A stretch of DNA of 64,000 nucleotides from Colwellia demingiae (GCF_007954275.1 NZ_VOLT01000007.1:124001-188000); one strand, 5' to 3'. Positions 11,144 through 20,009 are shown, counted from the stretch's first letter. Notes: generated by a model from the letters alone, not told the origin. Translations and numbers: made by a program.

Positions 11144-11845
11144 ATGGCGGGTGTAAATAAAGTAATCATAGTAGGTAACTTAGGTAAAGATCCTGAGGTA
11201 CGTTTTATGCCAAATGGCGGTGCAGTAGCGAATATTACTGTTGCAACGTCAGACTCATGGAAAGACAAACAAACTGGTGAGCAGAAAGAAAAAACAGAAT
11301 GGCATCGTGTTGTTATGTTTGGCAAGCTTGCTGAAATTGCTGGTGAATACTTGAAAAAAGGTTCAAAAGTATATCTTGAAGGATCTTTGCAAACGCGTAA
11401 GTGGACCAACCAACAAGGTCAAGATCAATACACAACTGAAATTGTATTACAGGGCTTTAATGGCGTAATGCAAATGTTAGATGGTAAGTCGTCTCAAGGG
11501 CAGAGCGGTGGCTTCCAACAACAAGGTGGTGGATTCGCTAATCAAGGGCAGCAACAAGCTCCACAACAGTCAGGTGGATTTTCTAACCAACCAGCTCAAC
11601 AAGGTGGATTTTCTAACCAAGGACAGCAAGCAAAAGCACCAGCACAACAAGGTGGCTTTGCTCCGCAACAACAAGCGCCAGCACAACAAGGTGGCTTTGC
11701 TCAACAGCAAGCACCAGCACAACAAGGTGGCTTTGCTCCTCAACAACAAGCACCAGCACAACAAGGTGGTTATCAGCAACAGCAAGCACCTAAAGTGAAC
11801 CCACAAGAACCATCAATTGATTTTGATGATGATATCCCGTTCTAG
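11144..11845 (+). CDS. ssb: Single-stranded DNA-binding protein
   Basis: A 233-residue SSB that coats single-stranded DNA and recruits repair and replication partners. Residues 1-112 form the OB fold ([40 protein letters not shown]). Residues 115-220 are a long Gln/Gly/Pro/Ala linker with repeated units of the type [13 protein letters not shown]. The acidic tip FDDDIPF at the C-terminus is the conserved protein-interaction tail. E. coli SSB is 178 residues, so the linker is expanded. A strong terminator follows at 11896. Identification is secure. Confidence 0.98.
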   Translation: MAGVNKVIIVGNLGKDPEVRFMPNGGAVANITVATSDSWKDKQTGEQKEKTEWHRVVMFGKLAEIAGEYLKKGSKVYLEGSLQTRKWTNQQGQDQYTTEIVLQGFNGVMQMLDGKSSQGQSGGFQQQGGGFANQGQQQAPQQSGGFSNQPAQQGGFSNQGQQAKAPAQQGGFAPQQQAPAQQGGFAQQQAPAQQGGFAPQQQAPAQQGGYQQQQAPKVNPQEPSIDFDDDIPF

Positions 11846-11895
11846 GCTTCCGGTTGTTATTTTTGTAAAGACAAAATAAAGTAAGTTATATAAGG

Positions 11896-11918
11896 CCCCG
11901 TTAATACGGGGTTTTTTT
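11896..11918 (+). terminator. Rho-independent terminator of ssb
   Basis: CCCCGT (11896-11901), loop TAAT, ACGGGG (11906-11911), then seven T residues (11912-11918). A GC-rich stem with a T-run makes this a classical intrinsic terminator, 50 bp after the ssb stop. Confidence 0.95.
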
Positions 11919-11949
11919 ATGCTTGTTTAAAAAATTTAGGTTGAACATT

Positions 11950-12348
11950 CTAATTAATTAAGTGCATATGTAGTTTTTGTATAAAATCTTTAGAAATAGG
12001 ACGTGACTCTCGAGCGATAAAGTCATAATGAACCATCACGGCTGTTCCTGAAACATGTTTAATACCGTTTTGCCATGCCTCTTGGTATATATCAAGCGAG
12101 CTTGTACCGATGCGAGAAATATATGTTTTTATTTGAACATCATAATCAAACAAAAGTGGCAAATGAAACTCGATAGTACTTTTTGCTAAAGTTAATCCCC
12201 ACTGATTAAGGTTTAAATTAAAATCAGGACTAAATAGCCTAAAAATGGGGTTTCTTGCACCTTCGAACCATTGTGGAATAACCGTATTATTAATGTGTCC
12301 AAGAGCATCTGTTTCGCCGACACGCGGCTTTATTATTTCATAAAACAT
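11950..12348 (-). CDS. Acyl-CoA thioesterase, 4HBT hotdog family (copy 2)
   Basis: A 132-residue hotdog-domain protein clearly homologous to the one at 10390-10785. Both share TDALGHINNT, then P.WFEG.R.PIFR.F.PD, SRIG and SGTA.MV. The acidic residue before TDALGH is Glu here and Asp in copy 1 (VGETDALGH against FSDTDALGH). A thioesterase role is inferred and the substrate is unknown. It is convergent with ssb and on the opposite strand to copy 1, consistent with an old inverted duplication around ssb. It may share the ssb terminator hairpin. Confidence 0.88.
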   Translation of the reverse strand: MFYEIIKPRVGETDALGHINNTVIPQWFEGARNPIFRLFSPDFNLNLNQWGLTLAKSTIEFHLPLLFDYDVQIKTYISRIGTSSLDIYQEAWQNGIKHVSGTAVMVHYDFIARESRPISKDFIQKLHMHLIN

Positions 12349-12565
12349 ATTTTACCTAATAACTGGAAATCTAAGCTGAAAGCATTAAATATATTACATG
12401 CCTGTTCGAGATAATATACCCACATATTATGATGGTAATTATTTAATCTATATTAACCTAAACTATTCGAAAAAATAGCTTTATTGTGTTCTTTCCTCGC
12501 TTAATTTCAATAAGTACAATATTTTTAAAAACTCGATTAAAACGAGTGAAAAATAAAAACATAAA

Positions 12566-12589
12566 ACCCAGCATAATTGCTGGGTTTTT
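12566..12589. terminator. Bidirectional terminator-like hairpin
   Basis: CCCAGC (12567-12572), loop ATAATT, GCTGGG (12579-12584), flanked by A-runs on the left and T-runs on the right. It lies just past the end of curA (minus strand, stop at 12644), so it probably ends curA. The next gene leftward starts at 12348. Confidence 0.8.
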
Positions 12590-12602
12590 GTTTTTATGGG
12601 GC

Positions 12603-12641
12603 TTATACCTAACGGATCAATAAATTAGTCCGATTGGTATT
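12603..12641. repeat. Short palindromic interspersed repeat
   Basis: TTATACCTAACGGA and TCCGATTGGTATTA form imperfect inverted ends around an AT-rich centre. The segment GATCAATAAATTAGTCCGATT is also found at about 45673 (21 of 21 bases except flanks), and a related palindrome lies at 27961-28000. It is part of a dispersed non-coding family in this window. Confidence 0.75.
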
Positions 12642-12643
12642 AG

Positions 12644-13687
12644 TTAAGCTAAGTCATCAGGGCCAACACGAACCACTAACTTGCCAAAGTTTTTGCCTTC
12701 TAGCAGGCCAATAAAGGACGATATGCTGTTTTCTAAGCCTTCTACTCTGTGTTCTTTGTATTTGATCTTTCCTTCGCTAAGCCATGTCATCATCGCTTTG
12801 TTAAATTCGCCATAACGATGGCCATAATCATCAAATACGATGAAACCTTGCATTTTAGCTCGCTTAACCAATAATGTGCCCATTAATAAAGATAAACGAT
12901 CAGGACCGTCAGGTAATTCAGTAGCATTATATTGTGAAATAAGACCGCATACAGGAATACGTGACTTAGGATTAAGTAGCGGTAATACCGCATCAAAGAC
13001 TTTGCCGCCAACATTTTCAAAGTAAACGTCAATACCGTCAGTACAGGTTTTTGCCAGTAGGGCAGCTAATTCATCACTGTGATGATCTAAGCAGGCATCA
13101 AAACCAAGAGTATCAACGGCATATTGGCATTTCTCAGTACCACCCGCTATACCAATCACTTTACAGCCTTGTATTTTAGCAATTTGCCCAACTAAACTAC
13201 CTACAGCACCTGTTGCTGCTGCGACGACAACTGTCTCACCAGCTTTTGGTTGGCCAATATCTAATAATCCCATATATGCCGTTAATCCCGGCATACCTAG
13301 CACTCCTAGCGCATAAGATGGGTTTGAAATATTATTACCTAACTTAAGTAAGTCAACGCCATTGGATATGCTGTAATCCTGCCAACCACCGAAAGAGACA
13401 ACCCAATCCCCTTGTTGGTAATCAGCGTGTTTTGACTCTTCTACTCTACAAACAGTGCCACCAACCATTACCTCATTTAATGCTACGGGATCGGCGTAAG
13501 ATTTTGCATCATTCATGCGTCCCCTCATATAAGGGTCTAATGAAAGATATACCGTACGTAATAATACTTCACCCTGTTGTGGAATAGGTTTGGCTGTTTT
13601 TGCTAGTGTAAAGTTGTCATGAGTTGGCGCGCCAAAAGGACGAGATGCTAATAATATTTGTCGATTTACTACTTTGTCTTGATTCAT
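12644..13687 (-). CDS. curA: NADP-dependent oxidoreductase, CurA-like (MDR superfamily)
   Basis: A 347-residue zinc-independent medium-chain reductase, near-identical in plan to E. coli CurA (345 residues), which reduces curcumin and related enones with NADPH. The N-terminal GroES-like part has TVYLSLDPYMRGRM. The Rossmann part has VVVAAATGAVGSLVGQIAK and GIAGGTEKC, and the family segment FENVGGKVFDAVLPLLN follows. The zinc-binding residues of alcohol dehydrogenases are absent, as expected for this group. It lies 132 bp downstream of the DJ-1/PfpI gene on the same strand, separated by a long hairpin. Both may detoxify reactive carbonyls. The physiological substrate is unknown. Confidence 0.9.
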   Translation of the reverse strand: MNQDKVVNRQILLASRPFGAPTHDNFTLAKTAKPIPQQGEVLLRTVYLSLDPYMRGRMNDAKSYADPVALNEVMVGGTVCRVEESKHADYQQGDWVVSFGGWQDYSISNGVDLLKLGNNISNPSYALGVLGMPGLTAYMGLLDIGQPKAGETVVVAAATGAVGSLVGQIAKIQGCKVIGIAGGTEKCQYAVDTLGFDACLDHHSDELAALLAKTCTDGIDVYFENVGGKVFDAVLPLLNPKSRIPVCGLISQYNATELPDGPDRLSLLMGTLLVKRAKMQGFIVFDDYGHRYGEFNKAMMTWLSEGKIKYKEHRVEGLENSISSFIGLLEGKNFGKLVVRVGPDDLA

Positions 13688-13763
13688 TAATAATTCTCTT
13701 GTTATGACGTAGATTTACATAGCCAGTGTAGAAGTAAATAAAAGCTATGTAGTTAAATAGTCG

Positions 13764-13805
13764 GCACTTAGTTTATTAAAATAACTCTCTTAATAAACTA
13801 AGTGC
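13764..13805 (-). terminator. Long perfect hairpin between DJ-1/PfpI gene and curA
   Basis: A perfect 16-bp stem (13764-13779 with 13790-13805; arm GCACTTAGTTTATTAA) has a 10-nt loop. It starts 15 bp after the stop of the DJ-1/PfpI gene. There is no clear T-run, so it could be a transcript-processing or attenuating element rather than a plain terminator. Confidence 0.65.
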
Positions 13806-13819
13806 TAAAGGCGTTGTTG

Positions 13820-14509
13820 TTAGCTATTTAACTGTCTAATTAACTTTTCGGCGACCAAGGCTGAACTTGCTGGGTTTTGTCCTGAAATGATCAAGCCATC
13901 TTGCACAGCAAATGCATGCCAATCTTCAACTTTTTGATAGTCAGCACCGCGTTTAATGAGCTCATCTTCGAGTAAAAAAGGCACAATATCGGTTAGCTGA
14001 ACAGCTTCTTCTTCAGTGTTGGTAAAACCTGAAACAGCTTTACCCTTAACTGCATACTCGCCGTTACTATCTTTAACGTTTAATAAAGCTGCACTAGCAT
14101 GACAAACAGCTGCAACAGGCTTGCTCGCGGCAATAAACTGTTCAATCAATTGGATGGAATTGGTATTGTCAGTTAAGTCCCATAAAGGGCCATGTCCGCC
14201 AGGGTAAAATACCCCGTCAAAATCTTCACTGTTGATTTGTGCTAAAACCTGAGTATTTGCGATAAGGTTTTGGCTATCGGCATCCTCGAAATAACGTTTG
14301 GTTGCTAGTGTTTGGAAATCATCTAATTCACTGGTTGGATCGATTGGCGCTTGTCCTCCTGCAGGAGAAGCTAAGGTAACGTTTATGCCCGCATCTTTAA
14401 ACGCGTAATAAGGGGCTGCAAACTCTTCTACCCAAAAGCCTGTTTTCTTTCCAGTGTCACCTAATTCAGCGTGTGATGTTAATACCATTAATATGTTTTT
14501 AGTTTGCAT
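13820..14509 (-). CDS. DJ-1/PfpI family protein, Hsp31-like
   Basis: A type-1 glutamine amidotransferase-fold protein of 229 residues from the preferred start. The nucleophile elbow is AVCHASAALL with the reactive Cys followed by His. The segment GVFYPGGHGPLWDL supplies the usual Gly-rich loop, and KTGFWVEEFAAPYYAF is typical of the Hsp31/glyoxalase III-like branch. Members act as chaperones, deglycases or glyoxalases; the exact activity is not shown. An in-frame ATG 10 codons upstream (14539) lacks a ribosome-binding site, whereas the ATG at 14509 is preceded by TTTAGGT. It is divergent from a LysR-type gene, now broken, which probably regulated it. Confidence 0.88.
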   Translation of the reverse strand: MQTKNILMVLTSHAELGDTGKKTGFWVEEFAAPYYAFKDAGINVTLASPAGGQAPIDPTSELDDFQTLATKRYFEDADSQNLIANTQVLAQINSEDFDGVFYPGGHGPLWDLTDNTNSIQLIEQFIAASKPVAAVCHASAALLNVKDSNGEYAVKGKAVSGFTNTEEEAVQLTDIVPFLLEDELIKRGADYQKVEDWHAFAVQDGLIISGQNPASSALVAEKLIRQLNS

Positions 14510-14607
14510 TGTAAACCTAAATATTTTAATTATTGCCAAGGGTGTTTCATTGACGATAAGTGTAGTTGAGTAGAGCTAAGCTAACAATGCAGATTATATA
14601 GACTTCT

Positions 14608-14628
14608 TTGTTTCAATAAATGATACAA
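14608..14628. promoter_or_regulatory. Putative LysR-type operator
   Basis: TTGTTTCA (14608-14615), a 5-bp spacer and TGATACAA (14621-14628) form a palindrome with one mismatched pair, in the divergent region between the DJ-1/PfpI gene and the LysR gene. Position and symmetry fit autoregulation by a LysR protein, but the match is inferred. Confidence 0.5.
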
Positions 14629-14658
14629 TAGGTGCATTATCATCTTGATAGGTTAACG

Positions 14659-15555
14659 ATGAATATTTCTTTTGAACAATTAAAAAGTATGGTTGTTTTT
14701 GCCCAAGTGATTGAGCAGGGCACGCTAAGTGGTGCAGCCAAGCATATTGGGCTATCTCGTGCTGTGGTGAGTTACCATATAAAAAAACTTGAAGCTCAAT
14801 TAGGCATAAAGCTATTGAATCGTTCTACTCGAACTATTTCAGCCACCTAAGCGGGGCTTGAGTATTATCAGTATTGCCGTGTGATCGCAGAGCAAGCATC
14901 AGCGGCTAATCGACAGATTGAAAACCTTAAACATGAGCCGGTCGGTTTATTAAAGATTACGTGTCCAGTTAATGTTGGCTTGCAAACTATTGTTCCAGCG
15001 CTTAATGAGTTTCGTACCATTTATCCCAAAATTGAACTTGATGTCATGCTTACGGATGAAGTGGTAAATATTATCAAAGAAGGCATAGATTTAGCCATTC
15101 GTGGTGCGCCTTTAGCCGATTCAGGCCTACAAGCAGCAAAGCTATCAACACTCAGTACTTGCCTTTGTGGCTCGCCAGCATACTTTGAAAAATTCGGTTT
15201 TCCTCAACATCCAACGGAGCTAAATAAACATCAATGGGTGTTATATAAGCTAACTGCGGGCTCGCTTGAACTAACCAAAGGTAGTCGTTCTTTTAGTATC
15301 GAAATGAAAGGCACAATCAGCACAAATAACGCTGCAGCAAGAACCGCTTTTGTTGAAGGAGGTCATGGCTTGGGTCGTATTCCTGTTTATGATGCTAAAT
15401 CTCGAATCAAAGCAGGAAAGCTACTCTCAATACTTGATGATTATGATATGAGGGACATTCATGTTTATGGCGTATTTCCTCCAGGGAATGCCGAGTCGAA
15501 GAAGTTACGCCTGTTAATAGATTTTTTGAAAGCATACTTTTTAAAGAATCAATAA
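14659..15555 (+). pseudogene. LysR-family transcriptional regulator interrupted by an in-frame TAA
   Basis: The reading frame is LysR-like along its whole length of about 298 codons. The N-terminal winged helix-turn-helix reads GTLSGAAKHIGLSRAVVSYH, and the effector domain follows (PVGLLKITCPVNVG; FVEGGHGLGRIPVYDA). A single TAA at 14848-14850 splits it in the same frame between TISAT and AGLEYYQYC. In homologues a Glu or Asp commonly sits here (T-E-A-G), so GAA to TAA is the simplest change. No frameshift is needed. The preferred start, ATG at 14659, has AGG 6-8 bp upstream. It is divergent from the DJ-1/PfpI gene. Alternatives are sequencing error, readthrough, or a truncated DNA-binding peptide. 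Confidence 0.85.
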
Positions 15556-15811
15556 GTAGAGTAATGTTTACTCGTTTTTTTTCAGCGATAGCTTAAGAAA
15601 AATTCAACTAGCCGAACTGGTGTAACCCTAAGTGCGGATGGGCTATCTACGGCAGTTTAGTTAGTCACTTTGTTTGCTATCTCGTTAGTTAAATTAAGAT
15701 CTCTCACCTACTGAACTATTCAGTTAATTCTTCGTTGGCACTAAAGTACCATACAGAGCTACATGGCATTGCGCCATTATTGTCATACGACAAAATCTGA
15801 AGATTGATACT

Positions 15812-16762
15812 ATGTTACTTAAAATAAAGCCGCTTTTGTGGACGCTCTTATACGGAGTTAGCTGTTCCGCGCTTGCTACTTCTCAACCGTTAGTCAACTT
15901 TCAGCCTCTAACGCATTTTGGTGATAACCCTGGTGATTTAACAGCAAGTTACTTTCAACCGACAAAGCAAACTAAATCCCTTGTAGTATTTTTACACGGA
16001 TGCGTGCAGCAAGGTGAAGCCTTAGCGAAACAGAGTGGCTTTGTTTCGCTTGCTAAACAACATAATTTCACTCTGTTACTACCACAGCAAAGTAAAAAAA
16101 ATAATGTTACTTCCTGTTTTAACTGGTTCTCAGAGCAAGATAGCGGTAAGGATCAAGGGGAAGTATTGTCGATCAAAAATATGATCCTCACACTAAAAGC
16201 GCAGTCAAAATTTGAAGATGTATTTATTGCAGGTCTTTCTGCTGGCGGTGCTATGACTAGCGCGTTATTAGTTCACTACCCTGAGCTATTCTCTGCTGGC
16301 GCTGTTATTGCGGGTTTACCTTATCCTTGCGCTAATAATTTAGCTAAAGCCATTTCCTGTATGAGAAATGGCCCTTCACAGTCCTCAAAGGAACTAGCTA
16401 GCTTAGCAAAGCAAGGTAACGAAGCCGTTAAAAAATGGCCGAGGCTTATTGTCATCACGGGCAGTAAAGATAAAGTTGTTAACCCTAAAAATTCCCACAG
16501 CTTGGCTTTGCAGTGGTCAAAGCTTTCAGAAAATTCGTTGAAACCTAGTAAAACCTCACTAGCAGATTATCAGCAAACGCTTTGGCAAAATAACGAAGAG
16601 TCTGTGCAAGTTAAGCTTGTTGAAGTCAATGAAATTGGCCACGGTTTAAGCGTTAATTCTAGTTACAAAAATAGAGATGCGAGTGCGGACTTTTTATATG
16701 AATCTTCGCTCGACAGCGCTATGAATATCATCGAATTTTGGTGGGTAAAAGATAAAAGTTGA
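15812..16762 (+). CDS. Secreted PHB-depolymerase-type alpha/beta-hydrolase esterase
   Basis: A 316-residue protein with an N-terminal signal peptide (LLWTLLYGVSCSALATS, cleavage near residue 22). The alpha/beta-hydrolase core has the oxyanion region VFLHGCVQQ and the nucleophile elbow GLSAGGAMT (Ser near residue 145). A late His lies in NEIGHGLSV. This is the layout of the LpqC/PHB depolymerase-like esterase family, which cleaves polyesters or feruloyl-type esters outside the cytoplasm. The substrate is not settled. It is followed 140 bp later by a TonB-dependent receptor on the same strand, so the two may serve the same nutrient. A decayed hydroxybutyrate dehydrogenase gene lies about 10 kb further on. 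Confidence 0.82.
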   Translation: MLLKIKPLLWTLLYGVSCSALATSQPLVNFQPLTHFGDNPGDLTASYFQPTKQTKSLVVFLHGCVQQGEALAKQSGFVSLAKQHNFTLLLPQQSKKNNVTSCFNWFSEQDSGKDQGEVLSIKNMILTLKAQSKFEDVFIAGLSAGGAMTSALLVHYPELFSAGAVIAGLPYPCANNLAKAISCMRNGPSQSSKELASLAKQGNEAVKKWPRLIVITGSKDKVVNPKNSHSLALQWSKLSENSLKPSKTSLADYQQTLWQNNEESVQVKLVEVNEIGHGLSVNSSYKNRDASADFLYESSLDSAMNIIEFWWVKDKS

Positions 16763-16787
16763 TAATATTCAGTCACTAACCTCTATG

Positions 16788-16799
16788 GTACTATAGTAC
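16788..16799. promoter_or_regulatory. Perfect 12-bp palindrome upstream of the TonB receptor
   Basis: GTACTATAGTAC is a perfect palindrome 104 bp upstream of the receptor start. It could be a dimeric repressor operator. No regulator can be assigned, and chance occurrence is possible. Confidence 0.3.
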
Positions 16800-16902
16800 A
16801 AATTAACTTTGTCTAGTTTTGTTATAGAGTTTAAACATCAGTAAAAACATCAAAAAAAATCTTAAAACAACTGATTCAATAAAATTATAATAAGGCACTA
16901 AT

Positions 16903-19188
16903 ATGAAACGCTATAACAAAAAATTAAGTTACCTCGCTTTAGCTATTGCCAGCGCGTTAACCACTAACATTGCCCTTGCAGAAGAAGCAAATGAATCAAC
17001 AAGCGCCCAAGATAACCCTGGTCTTGAACGAATTGAAGTGACCGCACGTAAAACTGCTGAAAGCTTACAAAATGTTCCGGTGGCAGTAACCTCCATTGGC
17101 GCAGAGCAGCTTGAACAAAATGGCATTAGTGTCATGACTGAAGTTCAACAATTCTCACCAAATACTACTTTGCAAAGTAGCCGAGGTACCAACTCAACCT
17201 TAACTGCATTTATTCGTGGTGTAGGTCAAGATGATCCTTTATGGGGTTATGAACCTGGCGTTGGTATTTATGTCGACGATGTTTATATTGCTCGTCCACA
17301 GGGAGCAGTGCTTGATATCCTTGATGTTGAACGTATTGAAATATTGCGTGGCCCGCAGGGTAGTTTGTACGGTAAAAATACCATAGGAGGCGCGATTAAA
17401 TATGTTACCAAAAAAATGTCTGGGGATGCCGAGTTTGACCTAGAAGCCACCTTTGGTAGTTACGCCCGTCAAGATTATAAAGTGGCCGGTAAAATTCCTG
17501 TTGTTGATGATAAATTATATGTTGGTTTTGCTTTAGCCAGCTTATCTCGTGATGGTTATGGTGAGTTTTTACAATCTGACTTGCCAGGACAAGACTTAGA
17601 AAACTATAACAAGGATGTTTTTGCTGGGCGCGCAACTATTGAGTTTACCCCGACAGATGATTGGTTTTTCCGTTTTAATTACGATAATACCCAAGATGAT
17701 TCTAACGCTAAAGGTGGTTACCGTTTATTACCTAGTGTGGTTACCGATGCGCCTATACCTGACAGTGTGTATGACTCTTACACCAGTATGCCAACGTGGA
17801 ATAGTGTTGAGTCAGAAGGCATGAGCTTAACGGCCGAGTATTTCATTAATGATTTCTGGTCGGTTAAATCAGTGACTGCTAGTAGAAGTAACTATTCAAA
17901 AACTAACATTGATTTTGATAATACCGCCGAACGTATTTTTGATGTACCAGCTATTTATGATGATGAGCAGTTTTCACAAGAGTTCCAGTTAAATTATGAT
18001 TCTGACAATTTAAGCGTTGTTTCTGGTTTATATTACTTTGATGGTGAATCTTGTGGTCACTTCGATGCCATATTAGAGCATTTAGGCACAGTACTAGGTG
18101 CTGCTGGTTTAACGCGTGAGGTGACTGGCTGTAACAATAGCGAAAGTTATGCTGTTTATGCACAGGGCTCTTATAATGTTACCGAAAAACTTTCTTTTAC
18201 CCTAGGGGCACGTTATACCCAAGAGGAAAAAGAAGCCGTAGTAAATAATGGCGTTGTTTTTGAAACAGTCTACCCTGAAAGTGGTTGGGTACCAGGTTAT
18301 GAACGTGGTGATGTAGCATTCCCTGAAGTGTTAAACGACAGTGAAGATTGGTCACGTTTTTCACCGCGCGCAGGTGTTGAATATCAATATAGTGATGACA
18401 TGATGTTTTTTGCTAGTTACTCACAAGGCTTTAAATCAGGTACCTTTAACCCGAGAGCTAGTGGTCCTGAGCCAGCGGTTGATCCAGAAATTGTTGACTC
18501 GTATGAGGTGGGTGTAAAAAGTGAGTGGAATGATAACTTACGGATAAATGCCACAGTATTCTACCTTGATCATCAAGACAGACAATTTGTGACTGTACTG
18601 CCTGTTGAAGGTGGTGATGGTAGTGAATTAAGCCAACGTTTAGGTAATATAGGTCAATCAACGGCATCAGGTCTTGAACTAGAAGTAAGTTATGCCGCAA
18701 CGGATAGCCTAAATCTGTTCGCAACTCTAGGCTTGATAGACTCTTCGTTTGAAGAAGTTAACTCCTATGATAGCGATGGCAACCCAATGGACATCACCGA
18801 TACTTTTACTATTACCAATACTCCAGAAACTACGGCTAATGTAGGTTTTACCTATAATATTGAAAGCGCAATTGGCGGTTTTGTTGTTAATGGTAACTAC
18901 TATTACCGCAGTGAGTATGATCTGAACGTGACTGATAATTTATTAAGCCAAGATGGTTACGGTTTACTGAATGTGGGTGTTAACTGGTACAGCAATGAAG
19001 GTGATTGGACCGCGGCGCTTCACTTTAAGAATATTACAGACGAGGAATATCTTGTGGGTAACTACGCCTTCTTAGGTGAGCAAAATACAGATGGTAGCTA
19101 TCAGCCTGGTTTAGGTGGTGATACTACGCTAATTGGTTACTATGGCGACCCTGCTACGGTGTCTTTAACCATTGGTTACCAGTTCTAA
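16903..19188 (+). CDS. TonB-dependent outer-membrane receptor
   Basis: A 761-residue outer-membrane transporter energised by TonB-ExbBD. The signal peptide ends near residue 26 (SALTTNIALA). A TonB-box-like segment, ERIEVTARK, lies at about residues 43-51. The plug domain includes VDDVYIARPQGAVLD and RGPQGSLYGKNTIGGAI. A 22-strand-type barrel follows and ends in Phe (TIGYQF), and the late segment FKNITDEEYLVGNY is typical. The IEVTARK/RGPQGSLYG style is that of the Fe-complex or carbohydrate receptors common in Alteromonadales; the ligand is unknown. A strong terminator follows at 19241, separating it from the response-regulator gene. Confidence 0.93.
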   Translation: MKRYNKKLSYLALAIASALTTNIALAEEANESTSAQDNPGLERIEVTARKTAESLQNVPVAVTSIGAEQLEQNGISVMTEVQQFSPNTTLQSSRGTNSTLTAFIRGVGQDDPLWGYEPGVGIYVDDVYIARPQGAVLDILDVERIEILRGPQGSLYGKNTIGGAIKYVTKKMSGDAEFDLEATFGSYARQDYKVAGKIPVVDDKLYVGFALASLSRDGYGEFLQSDLPGQDLENYNKDVFAGRATIEFTPTDDWFFRFNYDNTQDDSNAKGGYRLLPSVVTDAPIPDSVYDSYTSMPTWNSVESEGMSLTAEYFINDFWSVKSVTASRSNYSKTNIDFDNTAERIFDVPAIYDDEQFSQEFQLNYDSDNLSVVSGLYYFDGESCGHFDAILEHLGTVLGAAGLTREVTGCNNSESYAVYAQGSYNVTEKLSFTLGARYTQEEKEAVVNNGVVFETVYPESGWVPGYERGDVAFPEVLNDSEDWSRFSPRAGVEYQYSDDMMFFASYSQGFKSGTFNPRASGPEPAVDPEIVDSYEVGVKSEWNDNLRINATVFYLDHQDRQFVTVLPVEGGDGSELSQRLGNIGQSTASGLELEVSYAATDSLNLFATLGLIDSSFEEVNSYDSDGNPMDITDTFTITNTPETTANVGFTYNIESAIGGFVVNGNYYYRSEYDLNVTDNLLSQDGYGLLNVGVNWYSNEGDWTAALHFKNITDEEYLVGNYAFLGEQNTDGSYQPGLGGDTTLIGYYGDPATVSLTIGYQF

Positions 19189-19240
19189 GTATTGACTTGA
19201 TTAATGTAGGACAATACCAAGTCGTGAATTCAGAGTAAAA

Positions 19241-19268
19241 AGAGCTGGCACTTGCCAGCTCTTTTTTT
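19241..19268 (+). terminator. Rho-independent terminator of the TonB receptor gene
   Basis: AGAGCTGGCA (19241-19250) pairs with TGCCAGCTCT (19253-19262) and runs into seven T residues. It lies 52 bp after the receptor stop. Confidence 0.93.
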
Positions 19269-19301
19269 CATACTGGGTTAATAATCATGTAGGAGCGTTA
19301 A

Positions 19302-19973
19302 ATGTCACAAGCAAAAGTTATTATTGCCGATGATCATCCGTTATTTCGTACGGCTCTTAAACAAGCCATCATTGAATGTATTGATGATGCTGGCACGTTA
19401 GAAGCCGACAACTTTGGTGAGTTATTAATTGCTATTGAAGCCACCCCAAGCTTAGAAATAGTCTTTCTCGATTTGCATATGCCAGGTAATGATGGTTTTA
19501 CCGGACTTACTCAGCTGCAAAACCATTACCCCGATTTAGTGGTGATTATGGTGTCTTCTGATGATAATGATGAGACCATGCAAAAAGCGATTAACTTTGG
19601 TGCAGCGGCATTTATTCCTAAGTCAGCCGACTTGACCACCATCGCCCGTGCGATTGATACAGTATTGATGGGTGATATTTGGTTACCTGAATTGATAGAA
19701 AAAAATGAAGGCCAACAAACCGCACTTGCTCATCAAAAACTAGCTAAACAGCTAGGACAATTAACGCCACAACAGTACGTAGTGCTAACTCAAATTGCTG
19801 ATGGTCAACTTAATAAGCAGATTGCTTATGAGCTCAACATTAAAGAAACTACAGTGAAAAAACATGTTTCCGCTATTTTGGAAAAATTGGAAGTAAATAA
19901 TCGAACCTTAGCAGGGCTTGCTTATCAACAACTGATGTTGGCGCCAACAGAGAATGTTAATAGCCCCATCTAA
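19302..19973 (+). CDS. LuxR-family response regulator, CrbR/ErdR-like
   Basis: A 223-residue NarL/FixJ-type regulator. The receiver domain (about residues 4-120) has the acidic pair IIADDHP, the phospho-acceptor Asp in VFLDLHMPG, and the conserved Lys in IPKSAD. The C-terminal helix-turn-helix reads NKQIAYELNIKETTVKKHVSAI. It is convergent with a solute-symporter/hybrid-kinase gene 32 bp away, the arrangement of the CrbS/CrbR (MxtR/ErdR) systems that control acetate (acs) use in Vibrio and Pseudomonas. That pairing is inferred from architecture and position. It lies just after a TonB receptor gene but behind a terminator. Confidence 0.88.
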   Translation: MSQAKVIIADDHPLFRTALKQAIIECIDDAGTLEADNFGELLIAIEATPSLEIVFLDLHMPGNDGFTGLTQLQNHYPDLVVIMVSSDDNDETMQKAINFGAAAFIPKSADLTTIARAIDTVLMGDIWLPELIEKNEGQQTALAHQKLAKQLGQLTPQQYVVLTQIADGQLNKQIAYELNIKETTVKKHVSAILEKLEVNNRTLAGLAYQQLMLAPTENVNSPI

Positions 19974-19981
19974 ATGTTTAT

Positions 19982-20009
19982 GAAAAAACACCTAACTACT
20001 CTTAGTTAG
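19982..20009 (-). terminator. Terminator of the hybrid kinase gene
   Basis: On the minus strand, CTAACTA, loop AGAG and TAGTTAG form a 7-bp stem, followed after 3 nt by six T residues (19983-19988 on the plus strand). The kinase stop codon lies inside the right arm. Confidence 0.75.

Noticed and set aside
11481..11806. Two long frames overlapping the ssb linker on both strands
   Set aside because: They are shadows of the Gln/Gly/Pro repeat in ssb; their residue composition is a product of the repeated codons in other frames.
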